64,000 nucleotides of DNA from Ochotona curzoniae (GCF_017591425.1 NW_024465885.1:39502501-39566500); one strand, 5' to 3'; shown: positions 45,930-58,790, counted from the stretch's first letter. Made by a program: numbers and translations. Notes: generated by a model not told the origin, from the sequence alone.

Positions 45930-47130
45930 CCATACCAGATGTTGTCGCAGTGCCCAAAAAGCACACGTGAGAACCAGGGAGTGAGGGAGCAAAGCAGGCA
46001 GAGGGAATGTAGGCTCCCCTAATGGACAACCACTAGGCTAGGCAGGGCTACAACACCTGGGGGCCTCATGTGAGCTAGAGTGGGGAAGGGCCAGGCCAGG
46101 CTGACTGTTCTGACTGGTTCAAGCAAAAATTAGAGTGGGTGAGGGTTGCTTGGGCTTTGCCATGTCATCAGATGGCAGAGGCTGGTACTGGGGGCTAATT
46201 CTGTTAAGTTAAACTCCAGAACCACCTGGAGAGTACATAATCTGGAAGTTGGAGTGGCCTGGCTGGGAGATGGTGGGCACCTCCCTCTTGAGTAACCACT
46301 CCCACTGAGAGCATGAAAATCAGGACAGGGGCAGGGTTGGCTAGACAGAAAGGCACCTGCCAGTATGTGTGTGGGCTGGATAGTGGGGCTGATTGGGATG
46401 AACTAGACTTCAATGCCCATTGACATGTATGAGAGCTAAATGGGATGTGGAACAGACTGAACAAGGCTGCAGTACATACTGGTATGCATGGGAACCAGGG
46501 TAGGGGGCAGATCTAGTGACAGTCATTGGGGAGTCGCTCCGACTAGGCTGCAGCTCCCACTGGTTTATGCCAGGGCTGAGTATGTGCCAGGCAGGATTGG
46601 GCTGGACTGCAACACCCATTGGTTCCACTGGAAGACAGGGCTGGAAAAAAAACTGACCCAGCAATTGCAACCATAGGCATGTGCATATGTTGATTGGGGC
46701 GACAAACTGTGCCAGACCCTGTACTGGCAAATTCACACCAGAATCAGGTTTGGCATTATCTCAGATAAAGTTTCTTTGGAGATCCCTCCAACTGAACTGC
46801 TGATCTCAGAACCCCAACCATAAAGGGACTATGTCAACTAGTGGAATCTGAATAGATTTTGGAATGGTGAGATTGGCAGCAATTCAGAAATGTTGAACTA
46901 TCAAAACTGCTTGAGCAGGACCCTCAGAGCATGCCTCACATTGAGGACCTGGGATGGGTGGGAGGCTGGTTGGGGCTTTTCCCTCTGTTTCTCCCCTGAA
47001 CCCAGATACAGGGGGGAAATGATATTAGTGTGGAAACAATGGTCTTACCCACTTTCCTGTTGTCCTTGACCCTTTGTACCCTAATCAACTAAGTAAGATT
47101 ATTTTTAAAAAAATAGGAACTGTTTTGGGG
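45930..47130 (+). mobile_element. L1 3' UTR with array, lagomorph type
   Basis: The degenerate array (catgggaaccagggtagg near 46487, ctgcagctcccactggttta near 46549, tggactgcaacacccattgg near 46603) leads into cacaccagaatcaggtttgg, gaactatcaaaactgc at 46894 and a terminal gtaccctaatcaactaagta with an A-rich tail at 47102. It aligns along its length with 53.4-54.7 kb. Minus-strand homology to 48.24-49.7 kb makes a large inverted pair. Confidence 0.8.
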
Positions 47131-47164
47131 GTGTCAGTAAGTATGCAGCCTGCTTTTTAAAGGT

Positions 47165-47475
47165 TTTTTTTTAAGATGTATTTATTTGTTTTTTGAAAGG
47201 CAGAGTTGCAGAGAGGGAAGAAAAGAGAGACCTTGCATCCGCTGGTTCATTTCGTAATTGGCCACAACAACCCAGCCCAGGCCAGGCTGAAGCCAGGAGC
47301 CAGGGGCTTCTTTCAGGTGTCCCACGTGGATGGCATGGAACCAAGCACTTTGGCAACCTTCTGCAATTTTCAGGGAACTGGATTGCAAGTGAAGCAGCCA
47401 AGAAGCCAACAGTGGCTGATATGGTATGCTAATGTCACAAGCAGCAGTCAGTGTGCTATGCCACAGCACCAGCTC
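47165..47475 (-). mobile_element. C SINE, old copy
   Basis: The reversed tail (tgtatttatttgttttttga), aggcagagttgcagagaggg, tgaagccaggagccaggggc and gtgtcccacgtggatggcat lead to a head near tgtgctatgccacagcacca. It is closer to the rabbit-type C repeat than to the young pika-type copies. Confidence 0.85.
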
Positions 47476-47954
47476 TAACATGCTGGGATATGCACACTGA
47501 AGTGGCACTGTTGCAGCATCTGATTGGCCTGTTTTTAGTTTTTGAGTGAGTAACTTCCATATATGACCTCATGTATATATAGAATCTAGAAAGGTCAAAC
47601 TCATTGCAGTAGTAAGTAGAGTAGTGGTTACCAGAAACCGGGGAGAGGGCAACGGATCACAGAAGAATAAGATGGTAATGATCAAAGGACACACTTAACT
47701 GAACAGATGGAATCAGGTGTTGAGATTGTGCTGCAATATGATGACTGAGTTTAATCAGTCTGATGGATCCTTCAACATTGCCAAGTCATTGGTTAGTTTT
47801 TCACAGCAAAATATGCGAGTTGATGAATATATACACTAGCTTCAATGAATCATTTCATAATCTAGACATGCATCAAACATCCTTTTGATGATGATAGATT
47901 CCTCATAGAATATTTGATATAATCTTACAGAAGCCAATATTTGAGAAATGTAAA
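47476..47954. other. Unique non-coding DNA
   Basis: No feature recognised. Confidence 0.4.
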
Positions 47955-48225
47955 GAATGACATTTGGTTCAGTGGTTAAGATGCTCACATCGGAGCTGAT
48001 GCCCAGCTCTGGTCTCCACCTCCAGCTTCCTGCTACTTAGACTCTGGAATGCAGTGATAATGGCTCAGATACTTGTGTTACTGCCATCCATGTGGGAGAT
48101 CTCAATGGACTTCCCAAGTCCTAATTTTGGTCCCAGCCCATCTCCAGCTGTGGTACGTGTGTGGGGAATAAACTACTGGCTAACAGCCCTCTCTCCTTTG
48201 CTTCTCAAATTATTAATACATGCAT
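47955..48225 (+). mobile_element. C SINE, old copy
   Basis: Diverged: ttggttcagtggttaagatg head, tctccacctccagcttcctg, gccatccatgtgggagatct and a cccagcccatctccagctgt block. The tail is degraded to ttctcaaattattaatac. Confidence 0.75.
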
Positions 48226-48239
48226 ACTTTTTTAAAAAA

Positions 48240-49720
48240 CATTTTTATTTTGACAATCTTTACATAGTTAATTAGGGAAAAACGTTCAAGGGCTATAGGA
48301 GAGTGAGTAAGACTATTATTTCCATATTGTTTCCTTCATGTATCTGAGGTAAAGGGGGATATTGTGGGAAAAGCCCCACCCAGTTTCCCACCCACCCCAA
48401 CTCCCGGATGTGGGCATGCCTGGGATAACTTACTCAAGTGATTTTGATAGTTCACCAGTTTTGAATTGCTGCCAGTCTCACCACTCCAAGCATGATGAGG
48501 TCGTTGAAGAATCCACTGATTGACATAGTCCATCATAGAGTCTCCATTTGCCCAGTATTTCACTGCCAACATATAGCTGAGGTTGTTGATTGACTTGTCC
48601 TGTCTTCTGTCTTTTCTTGGTTAGGGTTCTGAGTCCAGCAGTATGATTGGGAAGATCCCCAATGAAACTGAGATATTCCCAGAGCAGATTCTTGTGCGTT
48701 CTAGCAAGCACAGGGCCCGCCACATTCCGTTGCCCCGATGAGCTGATGGTTGCAATTGCTGGGTTGGTTCTGTGTTCAGCCCTGACTTCCACTGGAACCA
48801 ATGCATATTGCAGTCCAGCCTGGTTCTGCCCAGCACATACTCGGCCCTCGCATAAACCAGAGGGAGCTGCAGCCTAGTTGGATGGACCAACAATAACCCC
48901 CACCAGGCCCGCCCCCTACTCTGGTTCTCAGTATGTGTAGCAGTAGTCCAGTCTGTCCCATATCCCATTCGGCTCTGGTATGTGTCAATGGGTATTGAAG
49001 CTTGGTGCCATCTAACCAGCTCAACTATCCAGCCCTCATGGATGTTGTTGAGTGCCTCTCTGCCTTACCACCTCATCCCCTATCCTAGTTTCTGTGCCCT
49101 CCCTTGGGAGTGGTAACCCAAGAGGGAGGAGTCCACTGTTTCACTCCCAGTTTAGGCACTCCCAAGGTGGTTCTGTGGTTTGACTTGACAGACCTAGCCC
49201 CCAGTGCCAGCTTCTGCCAGCTGATGCTACAGCTAAGCCCAAACAACCCTCACCCACTCACTCTAATTTTTGCTTGCACCAGTAGGAATAATCAGCCCAG
49301 CCTGGATTTTCCCTGATCTGATCAAATGAGGTGTACAGGTGTGGAAGCCCTGCTTAGTCTGGTCTGTCCACATCCCAGCTCACGCTCTCCAGTGGAAGTA
49401 GCTGTCCAGCAAGGGAACCACACCTTATTCCCCCTGCCAGCTCTGCCCATCTCTTCCTGGTTCTCACGTGTGCTGGTTGGGTGCTGCGGTCATATCCATT
49501 ACAGGCAACCTCACCTTGCCATTCCGTGTTGTGCACTGGTTTTTGTTATGACCAAACCCGGCTCGACCCTTACTCTGTTCTGGAGTTTGGATTTGCCAGT
49601 GGTTGACATGAACTGATTCAGCCTGGTCTGCCCCCAACCCATGCCAGATGTATGTCAGTGGGTAACTTTCCATGGCCTGTTCTGGACTGTTTCCTATCAT
49701 GCAGTCAAGGCAAAGACCCC
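48240..49720 (-). mobile_element. L1 3' UTR with array, antisense
   Basis: Begins with a reversed L1 end (tttttattttgacaatcttt at 48243). It then has cagttttgaattgctgccag (48458), gaccaagcctgtc-type array words and recurring ccagcctgg and accagagggagctgcagcc units up to 49720. Its array aligns with 46.4-46.7 kb on the other strand. No coding sequence. Confidence 0.75.
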
Positions 49721-50635
49721 ACTGTCCCAAAGAACAGTGAATACAAGGAAAGCAACTGCATTTTTAATGGAAGCCTCTATCCAAAACTAAACAATGCATG
49801 GAAATTCTATGGTCCTTTTGTCTTATGTTTTCATTTAGTGTCATTTCTCTGTGTATTTGCATCAGTGTTTTAACTGAGTTGTTCTACCTGAAAGGAAGCT
49901 GAGTGATGAAGTGATGGTCTCCAAGAAACAACTTCCTGGAGAGACCGTTAGTCATGACACAAGTGCTTTCTAGTGAAGCAAGACTGCCATCTAGTGGTAA
50001 CTACCTCTAAATTGCAAATACAAAGTTTCCCAAATTTAACTAACTCTTGATTACTTCCCAAAACTACTTTGAACAAGATGCACCTGTTCACAAAAGGAGC
50101 TTTGATATTTTCAATCTCTGTGTGTAAATATCCCAAGATAAGTCAGTGTCATTTAGCTAAACTTACAGAGAAAATGTATCTTCTGAATTCTGTGAAACAG
50201 GCTTAGTAAATTCAGAGGGTGTACGATTGATGAAAAATAACTGTCTTTTATATATACATATATAAAAGGAATATATGTATATATATATATACACTTCCAA
50301 TGTGAAATGATTATTAACAAAACAGCATATGTCTCTGAAAAGATGTGTTCACACCCAAACCCCTAAAGCCTCATGGAGGGGAATGGATCTCTGTGGGTGC
50401 AATTTAGCTCAGGATCCTGAAAGCACATCATCCTAGGTGATCCAAACAGTACTTATATCCCTTGAGAAATCTATTGGCAATTCAAAAAGAAGACAGTCCA
50501 GTGGAGACAGCAGCAGATAGGAACCAAAGCACCAGCAAGACCTGAAACCAACCAAAGCTGGAAGAGGCAAGGAAGGCACCTCCACAGACTCTCCAGACAG
50601 AATGTGGCTCTTCTGAAACCTAGAGATTTTGTTTA
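49721..50635. other. Unique non-coding DNA
   Basis: No family recognised apart from AT-rich alternating sequence at 50244-50294. Confidence 0.4.
50245..50268. repeat. AT-rich palindrome
   Basis: Arms cttttatatat (50245-50255) and atatataaaag (50258-50268) are perfect complements with a 2-base centre, followed by a (TA)n tract. Capable of extruding a cruciform. Confidence 0.9.
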
Positions 50636-50945
50636 AGATTTTTTTTTTATTTTTGCTTGAAAACCAGTTACAGAGAAAAGGAGAGACAGTGAGTGAAAGA
50701 AATATCTTCTACCCACTGGTTCACTCTCTAAATGATCACAACAAGTGAAGCTGAGCCAATCTAAAGCCAGGAGATTCCTCCGAGTCTCCCACAACAGTTC
50801 AGGGGCCCAAGGATTTATACTATTCTCTGTTACTTTCTCAGGCCACCATCAGGGTGCTGCATAGGAAGTGAAGAACTTGGGTTTCGAACTGACGTTCCTA
50901 CAGGATGGCAGCACCGCAGACAGCAGCTTATAGTCCAGCTCTATA
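50636..50945 (-). mobile_element. C SINE, old copy
   Basis: Reversed copy: T-rich tail, gttcactctctaaatgatca, agccaatctaaagccaggag, gttactttctcaggccacca and a head around tcgaactgacgttcctacag. The tail is partly overwritten by a T-run. Confidence 0.88.
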
Positions 50946-51899
50946 GTCTACAAATTTATGTCCTTTGAGAGAACATATTTATGTTGTTTAAAAACAGCTA
51001 ATTTATGCTTCTCTGCTATAGCATCCCAAGGAAACTAATACATTCTTCCTTCTTTTCTCGTGTACTCCTTCAGAAAAAAAAAAGTAACTGCCTTAGAAAT
51101 GACCTAAGCATCTGAAGTTTGAATATACATAATATTAGATAAACATGGAGAAAAAAGGCAAGAGTGAGAGGGAGAGAACATCCGTGTAAGTTCGTTAATC
51201 CAAAATGTATAGAGCATTATCCAATTAGCAGCATGAATACTTAACTGCTACCCACTATCTCTGAGGTTAGTTTGGATATCAAAACCTTCATTTCACAAGT
51301 TATTCACTAAAAATATCTAAATGGAAAGATCGGTCAGCCAAAATTCCCTTTTCTTAGAACACGAAGCAACCAGAGTTTTGCCTAAATATGGATATGTGTA
51401 ATCAGAATAGCTCAAATGTCAGGCCCTGTTGGGACAACACAGTAAACTCAACAAGAATGTTCACGAGATGTCCATTATGTGAGGTATTTGGAAGATATGC
51501 GAATGCTGAAAACAACAATGTCAATACTATTGAATGGAGACATTAATAAAATTGTCATTTGGATCACCAGATAACCTTGTTACTCAATATTTGGGAATTT
51601 TGGGAAAGGAAATGTACAAATAATCAAAGGCAACAACTTTCCTTCAAAAAAATGTGGTATCCACACATTGTGGCACAAGTTTGGCTTCACTGAATAATGC
51701 ATGAAGACGTCTGTTTTAAATTACACACTGACTGCAGAGTTGACAAGTAACCACTGAACAATGAGATTGGCCGCCGGGAGCCTCAGCTTCATACCTGACT
51801 TTGTGAAGGGAGCTTTTTCCTCTAGATTGCTGAGGTTTCTATGTAATAGGAGGCTGGACTAAGAAGTATAGATTCTCCTGGGCTTGCCAAGGCCTCAGA
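50946..51899. other. Unique non-coding DNA
   Basis: No feature recognised. The right boundary with the L1 block is approximate. Confidence 0.4.
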
Positions 51900-54760
51900 G
51901 TTTTCTCCTTTTGTGGTAATTACACTGTGAAGGACACAGTAGCCCAGGTTCCTAGTCCTGCCCAACGCCACCATCAAGGTGGAAAGGGCTCAGGGGCTTG
52001 AGTGGAAAGAGCTTCCAGCAGCGTGGCAGCTGCTGAGGGTACCTGAGCCAGGTTGGACTCAATGCTTGGGACCCTAGCCTCAGCCACTGTCACCAAACAG
52101 TGAGTGAATCCTGGGCTTGTAGGTGGCCAGAGTGCCCAAATGTGAGGCTTCACCCACTGGCCACCCAGCAGTGAACTCTGTGGTCTTGGGGGTATGGAAT
52201 TACTGCCTAGGGACATTCAAGGACAAGACTACTGCATGTGTAGGTGAGGAATGAATCCAATGACAGAACCACTGTACTTGCAAGTAAGTGAAGGGACTGA
52301 GACCTCGTGGTTTGGAGGAAAGAGACTGGAATGAGAGCAGACAGAGCAGGGCCAGGTTACAGCACCTGCCAGAGAGAGTTGGAACTGGGGGCAGGCCGGG
52401 TCAGGCCAGGCTACAGCATCTAAAGGCAAAGGCCAAGACAGGTGAAGGGCTATGCCAAGCTGGGTCTGTGCAACCACTGGCATGTGGAAGATCTATGGTT
52501 GGTAACAAGCCTGGTTGGGGAGCTAAGGGAACACCCTGGCTGGGTTGTGGTTTCAACTGGTGAGTGCAAGCTACTGTCTGGTCTGGAAATGGCTGCAGTG
52601 TCCCTTGGTATGAATGTAGACTGGGTCTGGGGTGTGCGAGACTGGACTAGACTCCAGCACCCACTAGTGCTCATGAGAACCAAGGTAGGTGTACAATGAA
52701 CTAGGCTAGGTCTCTGCTCCCACTGAGCCAGGTGTGAGCTGTGTGTGGGTGTGGACCAGGCTTGGCTGAGCCGTAGCACCCAATAGCAAAAACTAGAATG
52801 AGTTGAATGCAAGTCAGGAAAGGCCACTATTCCTGCTAAAACAAGAGGTGGACTAAGGAAGGCTTGACCATTAACGCACTGGTGCACACAAGATCTTGCA
52901 TTGGGAACAGTTCTGATGGAGGAGCTTGGGGAACTCCTCCATTGGGACACAGACCCTGCAGGTGAGTGCAAGAACTAAGGTAGGGAGCAGCCCACACCAG
53001 CCAGGAAATCGTACCCACAGGAGTACATTTGGCACAGATCGGGGCAAACTAGGTTGGGCCAGTTCACGTTACCCACCAGCAAACCCAAGAACCAGAATGG
53101 AGTGTGGGTTGGGCCGGATGGCTCAAAACGCAAGCCTGTTCACATGAAAGCCAGGAAGAGAGCCAGCTGGGCTGGGCTAGGCTGTAGTCCCTAGCAGCAT
53201 GAGCTGGAATTATGGGGGTTGGCCAGGCCCAGCCTGGCTACCACACACACTGGCAAATGCTGAAGTAAGGCAGGCCATGCCAGACTGGGCCACAGCACCC
53301 AACCAGCATACATGAGACCTGGGGAAGGGGCAAGCCCAGTAGAGGAGCAGTGTGGGACTTCCCTGCTGTAACACCACTCCCACTGGTGAGCATGCATGTT
53401 GGAATGAGGGTGAACAGACTGGGTAGGGTTACAACACCTGTTGGCATCATGAGAACTGGATCAGGGCAAGCCAAGCTGGGTTGACTGTCTGACTGGTGCT
53501 GCACAAGCCAGAGTAGGGTTTGGTTCGTTGGGCTTTGCCACACCATCAGCTGGCAGATGCTGACACAGAGGCAAATTCTGTCAAGTTAAACTGCAGAACC
53601 ACCCAGAGAGTGAGGATCTGGGAGTGGGCGTGGGTGAAGTAGGGAAAAGGTGGGCATCTCCCTCTTGGGTTGCCACTCCAAATGGTGAGCATGAGAACTA
53701 GGACTGGGGCAGGCATGACTAGACAGTGTAACCTTCCAGCACATGTGTGGGCTGGATAGTAGGGCTGGTTGGGTTTAACTAGGCCACAATGCCCTTTGAC
53801 CTATAACAGCGCTGAGTGGGATGTGGGACAATTGGACCAGTCTGCTATACATATTGGCGAACATGGGAACCAGGGAAGGGGGCAGGCCTGGTGGGGGTTA
53901 TTACGGGTCACTCTGACTAACCTGCAGCTCCCACTAGTTTGTGTGAAGGCTGAGTGTATAGTGGACAGGACCAGGCTGGGCTGAAACACCCATTGGTTTG
54001 TGTAGAAGACAGGGCTGAAGGCAGAACTGACTCACCAATTGCAAACATTAGCATATGCATAAGCTGACTGGGTGATGGACTATGCCAGACTCTGTATTGG
54101 CAAACACACACAAGAGTCAGATCTAGGATCGCCTCAGATGAATTTTCCTTGGGGATTCCCTCAACTGAATTGCTGGATTCAGAACCCCAACCATGGAGAG
54201 ACTTGCTGATTCCATGGCCTGATCATGGAGTGCACGTGTCAGAGCTGGGCCTCCTTGGTGGCTTAGACAGAGAGGTGGAGAGCATGTCTGGGCACACATG
54301 GAGGATATGGCAGTACACTGGAGCCTGCAGAGGACAGCAGAGGTACCACAACAGGGGACAGAGGACAGAACAAATCAATCAACTTTCCCAGCCAAGTGTT
54401 AGCAGTGAATATCTGGGCAAATGGAGACTCTAAGGTGGACTACGCCAACCAGTGGATTCTGGAGAGAATTCATCATGCTTCAAGTGGCAAGATCGGCAGC
54501 AATTCAGAATTGTTGAACTATCAAAACCTCTTGAGCAGGATCTAGGAGAGTGCTCCATACTGGGGACCCTTGGGTGGTTGGAAGGCTGGGTGTGGCTTCT
54601 CTCATTATCTCCAGCCTTCCTCAAATACTTAAATGAAAAAAAGAGAATATGGAAATGGTGATCTCACCCACCTTCTTATAGCCCTTAATTCTTATCACCT
54701 ATAACTCTGTAAATATCATCAAAAATAAAATTATTTTAAAAAAAATTATTTTAAAAAAAG
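51900..54760 (+). mobile_element. Longest L1 3' UTR array copy, with 3' end
   Basis: A GC-richer stretch of degenerate 50-65 bp units runs from about 52300 to 54000 (recurring ggctgggct, acagcacc, cactggtg, gagaacca and gggcagg words). The non-repetitive 3' part follows (caaacacacacaagagtcag at 54100, gaactatcaaaacctc at 54516, atctcacccaccttcttata at 54661), with an A-rich tail to about 54760. The first 300-400 bp are not matched elsewhere here and may be the start of the UTR. Frames such as the 173-codon reverse one at 52450-52971 result from GC-rich repeats. Confidence 0.75.
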
Positions 54761-55229
54761 AGGAGTGGATTCTGTGTCACACTTAGGAGACAGCTCTGTT
54801 ACATGTATGGATAGAGTGTTGGAGATGAATAGTCTGCAAATGTGAGTAACGGAAGACAACAATAGGTACTTCAATACTTCAATGTGACAAAGGACTAGAT
54901 TCTAGCATATTATGGCACACATATATCTAAATATACCTACATAGCACTTTGAAGTATCTGGTAGGTCCAAATGAACCTTGGGCAGCAAAGAAGCAAAGCC
55001 CTACGAAGGATGAATGTTTTCCTTGTTGAATCTTTATTCCATCATCCCTGACGTACCTTGTTTTCAAGATGTTTGGGAGATACTGAGAAAGAAGACCCAT
55101 AAGCAAATGGCTCATAACAATGGCTTCCCATCATAAATCTTTAAAAAGAAAAACTGACCCTTCCTTAACTGATGAGAAGTTTGACATTCAGGATCGTGGA
55201 GAAGCTGGCCTTAAGACGCCACAGCCAAA
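54761..55229. other. Unique non-coding DNA
   Basis: No feature recognised. Confidence 0.4.
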
Positions 55230-55420
55230 AAACAGGTCTTCTTGTCCGGATTTTGTGCTCATTCATGCTCTTTCTAACCAGCTGGCCCTCAGCCCTGGCT
55301 TGCCTCTCCAGTTTCAACCTCATTAACTGCAAATTCATAAATACAGGGACCTTGTCATTCCTTCTTATCAACAATCCCTCACACAATGAACATCCACAAT
55401 AAAGTACTCAACAGGCATAA
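55230..55420 (+). mobile_element. L2 LINE 3' end
   Basis: The series catgctctttctaaccagct, aaatacagggaccttgtcat (55339) and acatccacaataaagtactc with caacagg (55390) parallels the end of L2 (gggcagggactttgtc, then agtaggtgctcaataaatg). Confidence 0.5.
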
Positions 55421-55773
55421 ATGGGGCTAGCAGGCTAAAGGTACCAAAGACAAAAAGGGAAGGCACTTGTAAAAAGTCAATATCAAATGTTCCATAAGTA
55501 CCTTCCTTTTCTATATGTTAGCATCTTCCACAGACAAATATTCCAATCATAACATACATTAAAATCCATAAAATGCATGAAAAGTACCGCATTGGTCAGT
55601 AGGTACATACTATTTGCAGTGAGTTTGGGACATACTTTTAGTAACTGATCAAGAAGCAAATTTGCTTCAAGATTTTGTAATATTTAGGAATGTGACCAGA
55701 ATTAATTATCCTAAAGCAATATTGAAAATCATAGAAGTCTGATTTAAGGAAGTAATCAACACTTTGATAACTT
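55421..55773. other. Unique non-coding DNA
   Basis: Only a short target-site context for the next SINE is recognised. Confidence 0.4.
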
Positions 55774-55789
55774 AAAAGTCTATTGGTTG

Positions 55790-56117
55790 GGCCCGGCGCG
55801 GTGGCGCAAGTGGTTAAAGGTCCTCGCCTTGCACGCCCGGGATCCCATATGGGCGCTGGTTCTAATCCCGGCAGCCCCGCTTCCCATCCAGCTCCCTGCC
55901 TGTGGCCCGGGAAAGCAGTCGAGGACGGCCCAAAGCTTTGGGACCCTGCACCCGCGTGGGAGACCCGGAAGAGGCTCCTGGCTTCGGATCGGCATAGCAT
56001 CGGCCCGTTGCGCTCACTTGGGGAGTGAATCATCAGACGGAAGATCTTCCTCTCTGTCTCTCCTCTCTGTATATCCACCTTTCCAATGAAAAAATAATAA
56101 AAATAAAATTAAAAAAA
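55790..56117 (+). mobile_element. Very young C SINE with perfect target duplication
   Basis: Nearly identical to the copy at 34.2 kb. A box tggcgcaagtgg lies near 55802, B box ggttctaatcc at 55858-55868, and an intact CpG-rich head (gggcccggcgcggtggcg) starts the element. Perfect direct repeats aaaagtctattggttg flank it at 55774-55789 and 56118-56133. Confidence 0.98.
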
Positions 56118-56133
56118 AAAAGTCTATTGGTTG

Positions 56134-57000
56134 TCCTCTTGGATGTGAAAACAGGCAATGATAGATGGATGATACAAAGTTACTGTCTGTGGTTGATAAA
56201 AGGTACATAAAGAGGGGTAAAGAAATTCTGCTATTCCTGGGAGAAAAGGAGCTACTGAAAGGCTTAACAGAGGCCAGGCAGCCCACAATTTATTATGGCC
56301 CAACTTGCAATTTTTTATTTATAAACTGTAAAGATAATACACATCCTGAAATAAACTGAAAGTATGTCATTGTAAGAATTAAATGAAACATAAAGAAGAA
56401 AGGAGCAGGGAGAGTGGGAGCACAGAGTAGAGAGTTGTTAAGGGGCATAAGGTAGGAAGTGTCATTAAACTCCTAAAGCTGAACATAAAAAATACATGAG
56501 GCCAAAGAGGCCAAGGAACTGAGGCAGACACAGCCAGGAGCTGGGGCGTGGCAAGCCTGACTGAGTGAGGGACAGGACACAGACCCTGAGTGCCGTAACA
56601 CTGTGGCCTGGAAGGGTAGTCAGGCCAGTGGTATGAAGACTGGCTCTCCCGCGTCAGACCCCAGAACTGCTGTCTGATTCCGTGTCCTTGCTCTGAGTAA
56701 ACACTGTAGTTAGGCGGATAGAAAGCATTGGTTGGCCAAGATCTTGGATGAATCCTCCACCCCTAGGATCTAAGGATTCAGGTATGTCTATGACTTGATG
56801 TTGAAATACAGCATGTCACAGAAGTAAAGATAGCCAACCTGGGCAGCACTGTGTGATTGCAAGTGCAAAAAGAGCCATGAGACAAAGTGAGCTGGACCAC
56901 AGAGCTAGAAAAAGAAAATTGCCAGACTGGGTGACTGAAGCTTCCTGGAGGGCCACTGGAGAGAAGTGCAGCTCCACAAAGAGAATCTACAATGTTCCAT
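56134..57000. other. Unassigned sequence upstream of the L1
   Basis: No clear family. The later part (from about 56540) is GC-richer and may already belong to the L1 5' UTR, but I cannot place that edge. Confidence 0.4.
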
Positions 57001-57849
57001 TTAGCAGCCTAGGGGGAAGGTGAACCAAGATGAGCTATGGGAAGTCACTGCAACCCACAACAAAGGACTGGTAAATTTGGAGCCAGTACAAAGGGAACTA
57101 GCAGCAGGAGCCCCCTCCTCCACCAAAAGAGAATGATGTGAAGTAAAAAGTCATAGTGCAGAACTCTGGTGAGGGGAAGCAAGGCTGAGTAAAAGCTCAT
57201 AGGCCCACCCAATCGATCATACCCCAGGTCAGGGCAGACATGCTGCTGAGGAGCCAGCCATTGGGAAGTGAGCTGCTGGAGAGTGAAGTGGCCAAAGGCA
57301 GGACTCAGGGAAAGAAGACAGTGCCCAGCCCAAACCCAGAGGGCTTGAACCTTAAACTCCAAGGAGAGATACTGGAGCCAAACTGAAAGGGAGATGTTGG
57401 ATCCCTGGAAGACAGAGACTGGGTCAGAATCAAACTCAGACTCATTTACCTGGGCAAGTATTAAGACCAACAGCCAAGATCCAATACTGAGAGCATGACA
57501 ATCTTCACCCAATGGCACACTTGGACAGCCACCAGGTGACTCTAGCTGGGAAAGTACTGGCAGAGCTAACTCTCAGCATGGAACAGCAGTCTTAGCAGAG
57601 ACGTCAGCAATAAAGCTACAGAGCCACTTGCTCCACAGACTGCAGGTGGAGCTAGACAGAGAGAAACACCACCCAAGAGGCTAAGGAAAACAGCCAGGGC
57701 ACCACTGACTGCAGAGACTGAAGCCAAAAGCCTCCCTACCTACAAATTCGGAAACCACAAACACAATGTAAAGACAAAAATTAGTTTGAAAAGAAAGCCC
57801 ACAGATCTGAAAGACCATGGGAAAGGGAAACAGAACAATAAGCAATACA

Positions 57850-58790
57850 AATAAGGAAACCAATGTTCTCCTCAAAATGAGCAAAAGACCATCTCAGTCT
57901 TAGAGCTACAGGAAGAAGACATCAAGGATCTCCCAGATAGGAAACAAACAAACAAAAATCATTAGAAAACTCTTCAGAGACAGTGAAAAATAAAGGCAAG
58001 AATTCAAGCAATTTAAGGACTATATCACAACAGAGACACAAACTATAAAAGAGAACCAAACTAACAAAAGAATCCGATAGAGCAAAATGAAAAGGTGACA
58101 GAAGCCCTCACCCATGGAATGGGTGAGACAGAAGAAAGAACATCCAAACTGGAAGATAACCTAATCAAGGACAAGACATGTGGAAGAGAATCTGAATAAA
58201 ACTAAGAAAACAATTCAAGAACTGAATGACACCATTAGAAAATTGAATATCAGAATTACAGGAATTCCTGGAAGGTGTGGAAAGAGAGACAGGAATGCAG
58301 GAAGTATTCAATGAAATTACAAAAGAGAACTTCCAAGACACTGGGAAAATAAGGGGACGCCAAATACAGGAAGGGCAGAGAATCCCAAACAGACTCAATC
58401 CATAAAGATCATCACCCAGACACATCATTGTCAAACCTGTCTCAACTGAACATAAAGAATACAGACACAAGCACGTAAAGAGGATCAGATAAAATAGGGG
58501 AAAACTGGTTAGACTCACTGCCAACTTCTCTGAGGGGATCCTTCAAGCAAGAAAAGAATAGAGTCACATTTTCCAGGTTCTAAAACAGAAAAGGTGTCAG
58601 CCCAGAATAATACCTCTACCAAAGCTCTCATTTGTGTTTGAAAATGAAATGAAATATTTCCACAGTAAGAAGAGCTAGAAGACTTCACCAACACTAAGCC
58701 AGCCCTAAGAACAGAGGACAGAAAGAAGTTAGCCACATTCCGTGATGATAAAGGGGACGATCTTCCCAGTAGAACACACAAAGGAAACCA
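57850..58790 (+). pseudogene. L1 ORF1 remnant
   Basis: Matches L1 ORF1 (a nucleic-acid-binding, trimeric coiled-coil protein) at ggaagataacctaatcaagg (58152), a caattcaagaactgaatgac block (58211), aattacaggaattcctggaa (58253), cacccagacacatcattgtc (58413) and the ctctgaggggatccttcaag stretch (58528). These correspond to the coiled coil, the RRM-like centre and the C-terminal domain. Stops are frequent, so no ORF1p is made. Confidence 0.7.

Noticed and set aside
52450..52971. 173-codon reverse frame
   Set aside because: It lies wholly in the GC-richer L1 3' UTR array, where stop codons are scarce. Sister arrays give similar unrelated frames (11175-11609).
57045..57518. 157-codon reverse frame
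   Set aside because: It is antisense to the L1 5' region and has no recognisable domain.
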